From assembly GCF_025195085.2 (NCBI RefSeq), contig NZ_JANAVY020000012.1, positions 1 to 64,000 on the forward strand: a DNA stretch of 64,000 bases, written 5' to 3'. Positions 8,074 through 16,797 of this stretch are shown here, one piece after another. The stretch's first letter is position 1; every line of letters starts with the position of its first letter. Source of the DNA: Vibrio intestinalis (GTDB lineage: Bacteria > Pseudomonadota > Gammaproteobacteria > Enterobacterales > Vibrionaceae). Under the pieces are notes generated by a model. The model had not been told where the DNA came from. It saw nothing but the letters and a program-made list of their open reading frames with translations, and made no database searches. The translations under genes and the position numbers were made by a program.

Positions 8074-8174
8074 AATTTGGTTCTCGTTTTTAATCTAATA
8101 CCCGAGAATTATTGCATGCTTTATTTCTTTCATCACTATCTAATTACCTAATCGTTTGCTTAAAACAACCATTT

Positions 8175-8228
8175 AGACGTCTAGACGTAAAAATATCTAT
8201 TGACACAAAACCAACAAAGCCATAGCAT
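8175..8228 (+). promoter_or_regulatory. MetJ boxes and promoter of metNIQ
   Basis: Two adjacent MetJ boxes, AGACGTCT (8175-8182, a perfect consensus) and AGACGTAA (8183-8190), with a degenerate AAATATCT after them. They are followed by a perfect -35 TTGACA (8200-8205), a 17-base spacer and TAGCAT (8223-8228). MetJ with S-adenosylmethionine represses methionine genes by binding tandem boxes. No riboswitch is seen in the leader. Confidence 0.8.
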
Positions 8229-8297
8229 CTTCTACTAAATGAGATGTAGCTCAACATATTCTTCTGTTCCGAACCCGAGCAAAAAGTAGGTTTCTCA

Positions 8298-9332
8298 ATG
8301 ATTAGCATTAACCAAGTCAACAAGGTGTTCTACCAAGGCAAGAAAGAAATTCCTGCCCTAAAAGACATCAATCTTCATATTCCGCAAGGTAATATCTTCG
8401 GTGTTATCGGCTCATCAGGTGCGGGTAAAAGTACCCTGATTCGCTGTGTGAATATGCTAGAAGCGCCAACAAGCGGTGAGATCATTGTTGATGGTGTTGA
8501 CCTAACTAAGCTAACTAAATCTCAGCTAAGCGAAGCACGCCGTAACATCGGCATGATTTTCCAGCACTTTAACCTACTGTCTTCTCGCACTGTGTTTGGT
8601 AACGTTGCCTTACCTCTAGAGCTTGCAGGAAAAGAGCAAAGCCAAATCACAGCAAAAGTAACTGAGCTATTAAAGCTCGTAGGCTTAGAAGATAAGTATG
8701 AGACTTACCCTGCTAACCTTAGTGGTGGCCAAAAGCAGCGTGTGGCAATTGCACGCGCATTGGCATCTGATCCAAAAGTATTGCTATGTGACGAAGCCAC
8801 CAGCGCACTGGATCCTGCCACCACACAGTCGATTCTTGAGCTACTAAAAGAGATTAACCGCAAACTCAACATTACGATTCTTATCATCACTCACGAAATG
8901 GATGTAGTAAAAAGTATCTGTCACGAAGTGGCGATCATTGGTGGTGGTGAACTGGTCGAGAAAGGCACGGTCGGTGAAATTTTCGCTCACCCGAAAACAG
9001 AACTCGCTCATCAGTTCATTCGCTCAACACTCGATCTATCTATTCCAGAAGATTACCAAGCTCGTCTACAAGAAACACGAGTAGAGGGCAGCTACCCATT
9101 AGTTCGTTTAGAGTTCACTGGCGCGACCGTTGATGCGCCATTAATGACTCAAATCGCACGCAAATTTAACATCGATGTCAGCATTTTAAGTTCAGATCTT
9201 GATTACGCTGGCGGCGTTAAGTTCGGCATGATGGTCGCTGAACTGTTTGGTTCAGAACAAGATGACAACAACGCAATTGAATTCCTACGTGACAACAAAG
9301 TAAAAGTTGAGGTACTTGGCTATGTCCTTTAA
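8298..9332 (+). CDS. metN: Methionine ABC transporter, ATP-binding protein
   Basis: A 344-residue ATPase that powers import of L- and D-methionine. Walker A is GSSGAGKST (about 38-46), the signature is LSGGQKQR, and Walker B is [13 protein letters not shown]. The C-terminal 80 residues form the NIL domain, which in E. coli MetN binds methionine and shuts down transport when cytosolic methionine is high. It is first in metNIQ, preceded by MetJ boxes, and its end overlaps the start of metI. Confidence 0.97.
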   Translation: MISINQVNKVFYQGKKEIPALKDINLHIPQGNIFGVIGSSGAGKSTLIRCVNMLEAPTSGEIIVDGVDLTKLTKSQLSEARRNIGMIFQHFNLLSSRTVFGNVALPLELAGKEQSQITAKVTELLKLVGLEDKYETYPANLSGGQKQRVAIARALASDPKVLLCDEATSALDPATTQSILELLKEINRKLNITILIITHEMDVVKSICHEVAIIGGGELVEKGTVGEIFAHPKTELAHQFIRSTLDLSIPEDYQARLQETRVEGSYPLVRLEFTGATVDAPLMTQIARKFNIDVSILSSDLDYAGGVKFGMMVAELFGSEQDDNNAIEFLRDNKVKVEVLGYVL

Positions 9333-9999
9333 TACGATTTCAGAATGGCTAAGCCTGAACAGTAAACTGCTTTTAGGCGCGACATGGGAAACGCTATACA
9401 TGGTTGCCGTTGCCGGTATCGTTGGCTTTGCCGTTGGTATTCCACTGGGCGTGATTCTTCATACCACTAAGAAAGGCGGTTTGCTTGAAAACACCAAGTT
9501 AAATGGTGTGCTCGGCGCTATCGTTAACGTTGGTCGCTCAGTGCCTTTCCTAGTTTTGATGGTGGCGATTATTCCGGTCACTAAACTACTTGTTGGCACC
9601 TTTATCGGCACTACCGCAGCAATCGTACCGCTGACTATTGGCGCTATTCCATTTGTCGCGCGTCTGATTGAAGGTGCATTGTTAGAAGTACCGACTGGCT
9701 TGGTAGAAGCAGCGCAATCTATGGGCGCAACACCAATGCAGATCATTACTAAAGTATTGCTACCAGAAGCAATGCCAACCATCGTTAACTCAGTAACAAT
9801 CACACTGGTTACGCTAGTGAGTTACTCAGCAATGGCAGGTACTGTAGGTGGCGGCGGTTTAGGTGACGTTGCCATTCGTTATGGCTTCCACCGTTATGAT
9901 GTTGTAATCATGGCCGTGACAGTAGTGATGCTTATTGTGTTAGTACAAATTATTCAATCTATCGGTGATGCGATTGTTCGCCGCGTAGACCACAGATAA
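9322..9999 (+). CDS. metI: Methionine ABC transporter, permease
   Basis: Inner-membrane permease of about 225 residues with five predicted helices and the EAA-type cytoplasmic loop ([17 protein letters not shown]) that docks on MetN. ATG 9322 ([10 protein letters not shown]) is preferred because GAGG lies nine bases before it. The frame extends a few codons further into metN. It overlaps the metN stop by 11 bases, indicating translational coupling. Confidence 0.96.
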   Translation: MSFNTISEWLSLNSKLLLGATWETLYMVAVAGIVGFAVGIPLGVILHTTKKGGLLENTKLNGVLGAIVNVGRSVPFLVLMVAIIPVTKLLVGTFIGTTAAIVPLTIGAIPFVARLIEGALLEVPTGLVEAAQSMGATPMQIITKVLLPEAMPTIVNSVTITLVTLVSYSAMAGTVGGGGLGDVAIRYGFHRYDVVIMAVTVVMLIVLVQIIQSIGDAIVRRVDHR

Positions 10000-10057
10000 C
10001 CCAATTTTAAAACAAAGACTTAAAAAAGAATTTTAAGATTTATACAAGGAGATAGTC

Positions 10058-10867
10058 ATGAAATTTAATCTTAAAGGTTTACTTACCATCGCAGCAGCGG
10101 CCTCTGCCCTTATTCTTTCTGGTTGCGGTGAGAAAGCAGCTGACACTAGTAAGATCAAAGTAGGCGTAATGGCAGGTGCTGAAGCACAAGTAGCTGAAGT
10201 AGCGGCTAAAGTAGCAAAAGAAAAGTACAACCTAGATGTTGAGCTAGTAACTTTCACTGACTATGTAACACCAAACGCAGCTCTGGATGATGGCTCAATC
10301 GACATCAACGCATTCCAACACAAACCATACCTAGATCAGCAAGTTGCTGACCGTGGTTACAAGCTAGTGATCGCTGGTAACACGTTTGTTTACCCAATCG
10401 CAGGTTACTCTAAGCAAGTAAAATCAGTGGATGAAATCCAAGAAGGCGCGCGCATTGCCGTACCAAACGATCCAACTAACCTTGGTCGTTCTCTACTTCT
10501 TCTTGAGCAACAAGGCCTAATCACACTGCGTGAAGGTGCTGGTCTGCTAGCGACAGTTCGCGACATCGTAGAAAACCCGAAAGGCATCACTATCGTTGAA
10601 CTAGATGCTGCGCAACTACCTCGTTCTCTTGATGACGTAGCGCTATCAGTAATCAACACTACTTACGCAAGCTCTATCAACCTTACTCCACAAAAAGATG
10701 GCGTATTCGTTGAAGACAAAGAATCTCCATACGTAAACCTAGTTGTTGCTCGTGAAGACAATGCAGCAGCAGAAAACGTCGTGAACTTTGTAAAAGCGTA
10801 CCAAACTGAAGAAGTTTACTCAGCAGCATCTGACATCTTCCAAGGTGGCGTTGTTAAAGGTTGGTAA
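10058..10867 (+). CDS. metQ: Methionine-binding lipoprotein
   Basis: NlpA-family substrate-binding lipoprotein of 269 residues. The signal peptide ends in the lipobox LILSGC, so C23 is lipidated. The family's methionine-binding fold follows (KVGVMAGAEAQ; FTDYVTPNAALDDGSIDINAFQH). GGAG precedes the ATG by eight bases. It is last in metNIQ and is closed by a very strong terminator. Confidence 0.97.
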   Translation: MKFNLKGLLTIAAAASALILSGCGEKAADTSKIKVGVMAGAEAQVAEVAAKVAKEKYNLDVELVTFTDYVTPNAALDDGSIDINAFQHKPYLDQQVADRGYKLVIAGNTFVYPIAGYSKQVKSVDEIQEGARIAVPNDPTNLGRSLLLLEQQGLITLREGAGLLATVRDIVENPKGITIVELDAAQLPRSLDDVALSVINTTYASSINLTPQKDGVFVEDKESPYVNLVVAREDNAAAENVVNFVKAYQTEEVYSAASDIFQGGVVKGW

Positions 10868-10893
10868 TCACTTTTACTGCACCAAAAAAACTC

Positions 10894-10919
10894 AAAGGCT
10901 AGCTTCGGCTAGCCTTTTT
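10894..10919 (+). terminator. Terminator of metNIQ
   Basis: A perfect 10-bp stem (10894-10903 and 10908-10917) capped by a TTCG tetraloop and followed by T residues. Confidence 0.9.
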
Positions 10920-10975
10920 CATATCTGCTTTTTCCAATCTAATGCGAGCTATTTCACAGCTATCAACATTTCACA

Positions 10976-11006
10976 TTGTGTTAGAGCTAACTCAAACCCG
11001 CATAAC
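10976..11006 (+). promoter_or_regulatory. MerR-type promoter and operator of the aldo/keto reductase gene
   Basis: TTGTGT (10976-10981) and CATAAC (11001-11006) are separated by 19 bases, the overlong spacer typical of MerR-activated promoters. The spacer overlaps the dyad at 10980-10997, GTTAGAGC-TA-ACTCAAAC, close to the TTAGAG..CTCTAA form described for AdhR/NmlR-type regulators. A MerR-family gene lies convergently just beyond the reductase. The match is my reading of the sequence and untested. Confidence 0.55.
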
Positions 11007-11043
11007 TTTAACTTCTTTATATTGAATATAAGAAGGACACGTA

Positions 11044-11997
11044 ATGCAAAAACGTACACTTGGAAACTCGCAACTCAAGATATCTACACTGGGATTAGGA
11101 AGTTGGGCTATTGGAGGAGATATAGGCGATTGGGGATGGGGTACTCAATCGACACGGGAATCCATAAAAGTCATTCATGCAGCACTAGACCAAGGGATTA
11201 ACTGGATCGATACCGCACCTGCTTATGGCTTAGGCAATGCCGAAAAAGTTATCGCTAAAGCGCTTCATCAAACGCATTACACACCATTTATCTTTACTAA
11301 ATGTGGTTTTCGCTGGAATGATGGTGAATCAGAGTTACAACCTTGCCTCACCAAGCAATCGATACTACAAGAAGTAGACAGCAGTCTTAGCCGCCTTAAT
11401 ATTGAATGCATCGACTTGTACCAGATTCATTCGCCAAATCCATCAGCTCAACTTGAAGAGTCATGGCAAACACTAGCAGATTTGCAACAAGCAGGAAAAG
11501 TAAGACATATTGGCGTGTCCAACTTTTCGCAACCGCAGTTGCAGCGAGTACAAGAAATAGCTCCTATCACCTCACTACAGCCCCCCTACTCCCTACTCAA
11601 CCGTAGCATAGAGCAAGACGTACTGCCTTGGTGTACAGAGAACAATATTGGAGTCATTCACCATTCGGCGATGAGCCACGGACTCTTAACAGGAACATGG
11701 AGCATAGAAAGACTGAACCACTTAGATAAACGAGATTGGCGACATAAAAGTAATCAATTCCAGCAACCAGAGTTCGATCGGATTGTGGAGGCAGTAACTA
11801 AGTTAAAGGACTTAGCAAACAGCAAGCAATGTCAAACCGCGCAATTAAGTTTAGCGTGGACACTAGCTCATCCCGCCACAACAGGTACAATTATCGGAGC
11901 ACGAACAGAAAAACAGCTCAACCAATTATTGCCAGCTACAGAGGTAGATATAACTAACCAAGAAATGACCATCATTGAACAGCTATTTCAGCAGTGA
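11044..11997 (+). CDS. Aldo/keto reductase
   Basis: A 317-residue NADPH-dependent (beta/alpha)8 oxidoreductase that probably reduces aldehydes or ketones. The catalytic tetrad is complete: D56 and Y61 (IDTAPAYG), K86 (FTKCG) and H129 (QIHSP). The C-terminal cofactor segment TIIGARTEKQLNQL is typical. AAGAAGG sits eight bases before the ATG. The stop is 8 bp from the end of a convergent MerR-type gene, and the promoter looks MerR-controlled. The physiological substrate cannot be read from sequence. Confidence 0.92.
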   Translation: MQKRTLGNSQLKISTLGLGSWAIGGDIGDWGWGTQSTRESIKVIHAALDQGINWIDTAPAYGLGNAEKVIAKALHQTHYTPFIFTKCGFRWNDGESELQPCLTKQSILQEVDSSLSRLNIECIDLYQIHSPNPSAQLEESWQTLADLQQAGKVRHIGVSNFSQPQLQRVQEIAPITSLQPPYSLLNRSIEQDVLPWCTENNIGVIHHSAMSHGLLTGTWSIERLNHLDKRDWRHKSNQFQQPEFDRIVEAVTKLKDLANSKQCQTAQLSLAWTLAHPATTGTIIGARTEKQLNQLLPATEVDITNQEMTIIEQLFQQ

Positions 11998-12005
11998 ATC
12001 AAAAT

Positions 12006-12356
12006 CTATAGTAAGTTTTGATAGTGCTCAATTTTCCAATCAATATGATTTAAGCATTCATCGATCTCTGTGCGACTGCTCTCTAAACGTTGTTTATGTT
12101 CTGTTAGTATTTTCAGCAAATACTGTGGCTGCTTATCATCAGACACTACACGCTTAGCATAGGCTTGGATGTCTTTTAATGGCATCCCTGTCATCTTCAA
12201 GCATTGGATAAACTTGAGCCAATGGACATCTTGTTCGCGATAATACCTATGACCGAATTCATCTCTTGGCACCGCCCAAATCAGCCCCTGCCGTTCATAG
12301 TAACGTAATGTATGTTGGCTTAATCCCGTATCCTCTGCAACTTGCTGAATTCGCAT
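12006..12356 (-). CDS. MerR-family transcriptional regulator (AdhR/NmlR-like)
   Basis: A 116-residue regulator with an N-terminal winged helix (VAEDTGLSQHTLRYYERQGLI) and a C-terminal dimerisation helix. It lacks the paired C-terminal cysteines of metal sensors, so an organic electrophile or aldehyde signal is more likely than a metal. Convergent with the aldo/keto reductase gene, whose promoter has a MerR-type dyad and 19-bp spacer. No terminator separates the two genes, so their 3' ends may produce overlapping transcripts. Confidence 0.85.
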   Translation of the reverse strand: MRIQQVAEDTGLSQHTLRYYERQGLIWAVPRDEFGHRYYREQDVHWLKFIQCLKMTGMPLKDIQAYAKRVVSDDKQPQYLLKILTEHKQRLESSRTEIDECLNHIDWKIEHYQNLL

Positions 12357-12464
12357 TCCTTTACCTCGACTAATTCACTAATAGTCAAAAATATCAACTC
12401 ACCTCACGTTGTTCCTCGTATTTCGCTCATACAAAAGTGTACATGCGACACATCAGACATAAAA

Positions 12465-12491
12465 AAAGGGTTAGCAGATTGCTAACCCTTT
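12465..12491 (-). terminator. Terminator of satP
   Basis: A perfect 11-bp stem (12465-12475 and 12481-12491) with a 5-base loop, followed on the minus strand by seven T residues. Confidence 0.9.
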
Positions 12492-12509
12492 CTCATCAAT
12501 ACGATTTAA

Positions 12510-13103
12510 TTAAGCAGCTACTTGCTCAGCTGCTGTCGCTGCAGGCTTTTTCTCACCGATAGGAAGAATAGTGCGGCCGTACTCATTGTTTAGCACTTGA
12601 GCCATAGCGAAGTAGATTGCGCTCGCGCCACAGAAGATACCTTCAAAACCAGCGATAGTACCGATCAGTTCGCTACCAGTGAAATCACGAGCTGCAAGTA
12701 GGAAGAATAGAATGGTTAGTGAACCGAATACTACTTGCTTCGCTACTGGGTAGCATAGTGAGCCAATGAACATGAAACCAGTGAAGATACCCCAAAGTGT
12801 TAGGTACCAGCCCATGAAGCTATGTGGGCTTGCTGGAAGGCCCATGTATGGCATTACGATTAGACCAACAAGCGTTAGCCAGAATAGACCGTAAGAAGTA
12901 AATGCAGTGGTACCGAACGTGTCACCACGCTTAAAGCACATCATGCCAACAAGAACTTGGCTAAGACCACCGTAGAAAATACCCATTGCTAGGATCATAG
13001 AATCAATAGGGAAAAAACCTGCATTGTGGATGTTTAGCAGGATGGTTGTCATACCGAAACCCATAAGGCCTAGCGGCGCTGGGTTAGCCAGTTTAGTCGA
13101 CAT
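12510..13103 (-). CDS. satP: Acetate/succinate uptake transporter, AceTr (SatP/YaaH) family
   Basis: A membrane protein of about 197 residues with six hydrophobic helices and the family signature [14 protein letters not shown] near the N-terminus. E. coli SatP moves acetate and succinate with protons. The frame runs back to a TTG at 13121, but the ATG at 13103 has AAAGG about nine bases upstream and begins [12 protein letters not shown]. It stands alone on the minus strand with its own terminator. Confidence 0.9.
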   Translation of the reverse strand: MSTKLANPAPLGLMGFGMTTILLNIHNAGFFPIDSMILAMGIFYGGLSQVLVGMMCFKRGDTFGTTAFTSYGLFWLTLVGLIVMPYMGLPASPHSFMGWYLTLWGIFTGFMFIGSLCYPVAKQVVFGSLTILFFLLAARDFTGSELIGTIAGFEGIFCGASAIYFAMAQVLNNEYGRTILPIGEKKPAATAAEQVAA

Positions 13104-13264
13104 TGGCGTGTACCTTTTCAAAAAAGTTGATAAAAATTACGCGCGAATTTTAAAGGGCAATCCTACAAACACAATAAGCCTTACGCGCAATCTTAGATTG
13201 CACAAAACAGCAATTAGTTGATTTATCTGGTCAAACACCATTCACTAAATATAAAGACGAGAAA

Positions 13265-13302
13265 AAGCCTGCAAATAGGCATAAACACACAGTTGCAGGC
13301 TT
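13265..13302 (-). terminator. Terminator of the GH19 chitinase gene
   Basis: A perfect 10-bp stem (13265-13274 and 13293-13302) with an 18-base loop, then TTTTTC on the minus strand. Confidence 0.75.
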
Positions 13303-13338
13303 AAAAACAGCTAAAATTAGATTTCAGCTAAAAACACT

Positions 13339-14787
13339 TTATTGAGCGGGTACTGCAGAGATAAATTTCCACGGGTCGCCTTTGGTAGGATCATCACCTT
13401 GTGTCCACCATTTCGCTTCATAAATCGCGTTTTGATGAGTAACCTGATCACCGGTGTTGTATACCTTATTTACGTCCCACGCAGGTGCTGTACCCGGTGG
13501 ATCAACTGGTGGTGGAGCAAGGTTATCGACAACACGCACTTCTGGCCAACTGGCATGCGATTGATAGAAATTGGTGACACATTTCTCGTAATCCCCTTCT
13601 ACCAATGCAGAGTAAGCCGTTTGGAAGCCCACTAGTTCACATTCAAATGAGTAACCTTCAGGGCGGTCAGCATAGTATTTCCAGTTACCATCCCAGTTGG
13701 TGTAAAGCACATCGGTAGCGCCATCTAAGTTCAAACTTGCGTAAGGAGTTTGCTGCCAACAGGTGTTAACTTCATCCGCTTCAATAGGGATCTGGTAATG
13801 CGCTGATAAGCCTTCCCAATATTTAATTCGGTTGACTGGTTGACCTTTGTTTTTGTTTTGTTCACCACACTCAATACCACCATTGATGATATTAATCGTG
13901 GTACCAAAGCCGTAGCCAATGCCTGCATCGATTTCACGTTGTGAAGGCACCCAAGTGCGATCAATCACGTGCAGCATTGCTGGCTTAGGCGCTTGCGGTG
14001 TTAAGAAGAACCAAATCGCTGAGGCTAAGTTCAACCATGAATCTGCCACGAGCGCAGGATTATTTAACAATACCGTCGCATCGCCATCGTACATCGCTTC
14101 AGAAAATGCGCCGTAATTAAAGTGGTAAGAAAGCTGTTTAGCGCCACGACCGAAGTAACCTTGCCCTGGAGAACATGGCCACTTGCGGTTTTGCCAATCA
14201 TTCTGACCACAACCTGTGGTGTATCCTTCTTGCCCTTCTGACCACCCCATTTCACGCACATGCACTAATGCTTGCTGCCACTCTTCAAGGCCTAGTGGGT
14301 TATCCCAATAGTTATCCTTCGCGATGTGGCCGCCCGTTTCTTGAGCGAAGTGCGCAAACGCAGTAATGATGGATTTTTTACAGATCGCATCGGAGTCTCG
14401 ACCATCGGTATAAGTGGCACAAAACGCTGGGAACTTACCAATCGCACGTAAGAATTTAGTGTAGGTGTATTCAGGCGCCGCCATTTGCGTTAAGTAATCC
14501 CACTCCGCGAGAGGGAAAACTAACTCTGCGCGTTTTACGTTCTCTGGGTTGGTGGCAAGGCCCGGCTCTATCGCCTCGACGACCGTGTTGCTTGCTGTGC
14601 GAAGTGCATCAGCCCAAACTGCATACATAGGGTCGGAGGTTTTACTGGCTTCCATCGCTTGGATATCCGCGCGATCCATCACGTAGCCAGTTGGGTTTTG
14701 AGGGTCAGGTTGAATGTTAGGGCTAGCCCAGACACTTGATGCACTGGCCACGGCGATAGCCGCTGCAATGCTAGTTATTGTTTTCAT
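13339..14787 (-). CDS. Secreted GH19 chitinase with C-terminal chitin-binding domain
   Basis: A 482-residue extracellular endochitinase. A Sec signal peptide (about 1-22, ending VWASP) is followed by a GH19 catalytic domain with the general-acid glutamate in FAHFAQETGGH and the conserved CSPGQGYFGRGAKQLSYHFNYG segment. After a proline-rich linker (APPPVDPPGTAPAWD), the last 45 residues form a CBM5/12-type chitin-binding domain (VYNTGDQVTHQNAIYEAKWW). Chitin degradation is a hallmark of marine vibrios; GH19 enzymes are less common in them than GH18. It is monocistronic with GAGGA before the ATG. Confidence 0.95.
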   Translation of the reverse strand: MKTITSIAAAIAVASASSVWASPNIQPDPQNPTGYVMDRADIQAMEASKTSDPMYAVWADALRTASNTVVEAIEPGLATNPENVKRAELVFPLAEWDYLTQMAAPEYTYTKFLRAIGKFPAFCATYTDGRDSDAICKKSIITAFAHFAQETGGHIAKDNYWDNPLGLEEWQQALVHVREMGWSEGQEGYTTGCGQNDWQNRKWPCSPGQGYFGRGAKQLSYHFNYGAFSEAMYDGDATVLLNNPALVADSWLNLASAIWFFLTPQAPKPAMLHVIDRTWVPSQREIDAGIGYGFGTTINIINGGIECGEQNKNKGQPVNRIKYWEGLSAHYQIPIEADEVNTCWQQTPYASLNLDGATDVLYTNWDGNWKYYADRPEGYSFECELVGFQTAYSALVEGDYEKCVTNFYQSHASWPEVRVVDNLAPPPVDPPGTAPAWDVNKVYNTGDQVTHQNAIYEAKWWTQGDDPTKGDPWKFISAVPAQ

Positions 14788-14980
14788 GTTGTTGGAGTCC
14801 TCTAATTAATATTAACGTCCAACGAAAGCATAGAAAAACGAGGATAATTTGGTGTCAAAAGCCCTTAGGCACATAATAATCTTGCGATAAGACTATAGAA
14901 ATTTTCCATTGATAGACAGCACAATTAAGATGACATATTGATTGCGCTCCCAAAACTGAATGGCTTACCGTATGAACAAA

Positions 14981-15010
14981 AACGCGTAGCCGATCTTTAG
15001 GCTACGCGTT
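14981..15010 (-). terminator. Terminator of the NhaC-type antiporter gene
   Basis: A perfect 11-bp stem (14981-14991 and 15000-15010) with an 8-base loop and a T run on the minus strand. The other 190 bases up to the chitinase start hold only the chitinase promoter region, with no gene seen. Confidence 0.88.
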
Positions 15011-15036
15011 ACAGATAAGGGCACTAAATTGCGTAT

Positions 15037-16557
15037 TTATACGTTGGCTTTATACAGCTTTTGCCCTACTTGAGTTTTGGTCATCAGTAGGTAAAAACTT
15101 ATCTGAACCGTCAGTGCCGCAAGCAGTGTCAAAGGGGATTCAGACAAGCCTGCCACAACAAAACTGATCAACGCTATTGCACCATTTACTAACGCATAAG
15201 GAAGCTGCGTTCTAAAGTGCTCGTACTGCTCACAAGCGGCGCCGGTCGATGACAAAATGGTCGTTTCTGAAATTGGTGAACAATGGTCACCAAACAGACC
15301 GCCAGACAGTACCGCACCAATGCACACCAATAATGGCGCATCAATCGCCACGCCAGTTGGAATCACCAGCGGCATCATGATGGCAAAGGTTCCCCATGAT
15401 GAGCCCGTTGCGAATGAAATGATCCCGGCCAACAAAAATGCCATCGCTGGTAATAACCAACTAGGGAATCCAGCTTGCGCTTGCTCTGCAATATAAGCCG
15501 CTGCTCCTAACTCCTTGCCAACCGAGCTCAGCGCCCATGCTAGAACGAGAATGACCGCTACAGACATCATTCCCGACATACCTTTTAAGTAAACTTGAAT
15601 GCTATCGGCGATTTTCCTTACCCCGTAGAACGCCATTAAGCTAATCAAAGTAAAGGCCGCAAATAAATATGCCGTAGAGAGCGCAGCACGGAACGTTGAA
15701 CCTGCAACCTTTTGGAACGGGAAGCCCAGCGGTACAAGCATTGAACACAGAACAATTAACATCACTAGCAGCGGAGCCCAAACAAAGGATGCTTTCGCAT
15801 TTTTATGCGAGAACGCCTGATGCTGTTCAGTGCCAATTGGTTGGCTAATAACCCCCTGCTTAGCTTCTTGCTCAGCCTTTGCCATCGGACCAAAATCACA
15901 CTTAAAAATAGAGATGATTGGCACAATTGCGATCGCTAGAAATGCGTAAAACTGATAAGGAATCGCACCAATAAAAGCATCCCAATCACTCATGCCAACA
16001 TCAAGCTGAGAGAACTCCTTTTGGATTAATCCCATGATGTATACCCCCCAACCGATGAAAGGTATCAAAATAGCCACCGGTGACGAGGTAGAGTCGATAA
16101 TAAACGCAAGTTTCTGACGAGAGATTTTCAGCTTATCAAACAACGGCCTAAACACAGGACCTACGATCAGCGGAGTACCTAAGTCGGAGAAAAATATAAC
16201 AATACCACCAAACCAAGCTGAGATTTGAGCCTGACACTTACTTGCAACCAGCTTAGTAACGCGCTCAGCAAACGCGACACCACCACCTGATTTTTCCATT
16301 AGCGCCACAAAGCCGCCAATGAAGACTAATAGCAGAATAACCCCCGCGTTATAGCTATCTGTCAATTGAGGTAATAAGTAACCTTTCATCAGAGCACCAA
16401 ATGAATCTAATGGGCCAGATTCAACAAAAGTGCCTTCTAGCATGGCCACACCACTGACCACACCAGCAAACAAACCCACGACTACATTTCGAGTCGTCAG
16501 AGCTAAGGCTAAAGTTATTAAAATGGGAATAAGAGAGGTAAATTCAGCCTGTTCCAT
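15037..16557 (-). CDS. NhaC-family Na+/H+ antiporter-like transporter
   Basis: An inner-membrane transporter of about 506 residues with roughly eleven helices. Family motifs include GGFVALMEKSGGGVAFAE, FFSDLGTPLIVGP, FATGSSWGTFAIMMPLV and GGLFGDHCSPISETTILSS. The NhaC group (COG1757) includes Na+/H+ and malate-Na+/lactate-H+ exchangers, so the substrate is not certain. The frame reaches a TTG at 16569; the ATG at 16557 is preferred. A long inverted repeat lies just upstream (16591-16629). Confidence 0.88.
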   Translation of the reverse strand: MEQAEFTSLIPILITLALALTTRNVVVGLFAGVVSGVAMLEGTFVESGPLDSFGALMKGYLLPQLTDSYNAGVILLLVFIGGFVALMEKSGGGVAFAERVTKLVASKCQAQISAWFGGIVIFFSDLGTPLIVGPVFRPLFDKLKISRQKLAFIIDSTSSPVAILIPFIGWGVYIMGLIQKEFSQLDVGMSDWDAFIGAIPYQFYAFLAIAIVPIISIFKCDFGPMAKAEQEAKQGVISQPIGTEQHQAFSHKNAKASFVWAPLLVMLIVLCSMLVPLGFPFQKVAGSTFRAALSTAYLFAAFTLISLMAFYGVRKIADSIQVYLKGMSGMMSVAVILVLAWALSSVGKELGAAAYIAEQAQAGFPSWLLPAMAFLLAGIISFATGSSWGTFAIMMPLVIPTGVAIDAPLLVCIGAVLSGGLFGDHCSPISETTILSSTGAACEQYEHFRTQLPYALVNGAIALISFVVAGLSESPLTLLAALTVQISFYLLMTKTQVGQKLYKANV

Positions 16558-16590
16558 AGCAAACACCAATTAAAATATTTAAACAACAAA

Positions 16591-16629
16591 AATGAATATA
16601 CATGCAAAATATCGTGTTGTATATGCATT
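16591..16629. promoter_or_regulatory. Inverted repeat upstream of the NhaC-type gene
   Basis: Arms AATGAATATACA (16591-16602) and TGTATATGCATT (16618-16629) pair at 11 of 12 positions across a 15-base spacer. The repeat ends 34 bases before the start codon and has no T run. An operator for a dimeric repressor is the simplest reading. Confidence 0.45.
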
Positions 16630-16677
16630 CTAATAAAAAAGTTTAGATCAGTATCTCGTGGACATTGGACACAAAAA

Positions 16678-16697
16678 AACCAGCCCGAAGGCTGGTT
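16678..16697 (-). terminator. Terminator of guaA
   Basis: A perfect 8-bp stem with a 4-base loop (TTCG on the minus strand), followed there by seven T residues. Confidence 0.88.
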
Positions 16698-16723
16698 ATA
16701 CTATTTTAAGCTTTACGTATAAT

Positions 16724-16753
16724 ACTCCAACTAATTCCCAAAATAGTTGGAGT
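16724..16753 (-). terminator. Second hairpin downstream of guaA
   Basis: A perfect 10-bp stem (16724-16733 and 16744-16753) with a 10-base loop, met before the main terminator on the guaA transcript. It lacks a good T run, so it may protect the 3' end rather than terminate. Confidence 0.5.
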
Positions 16754-16797
16754 TGCAACTAGGCGACAACGTTGCTACTTCAAATATGAAGGGAATA

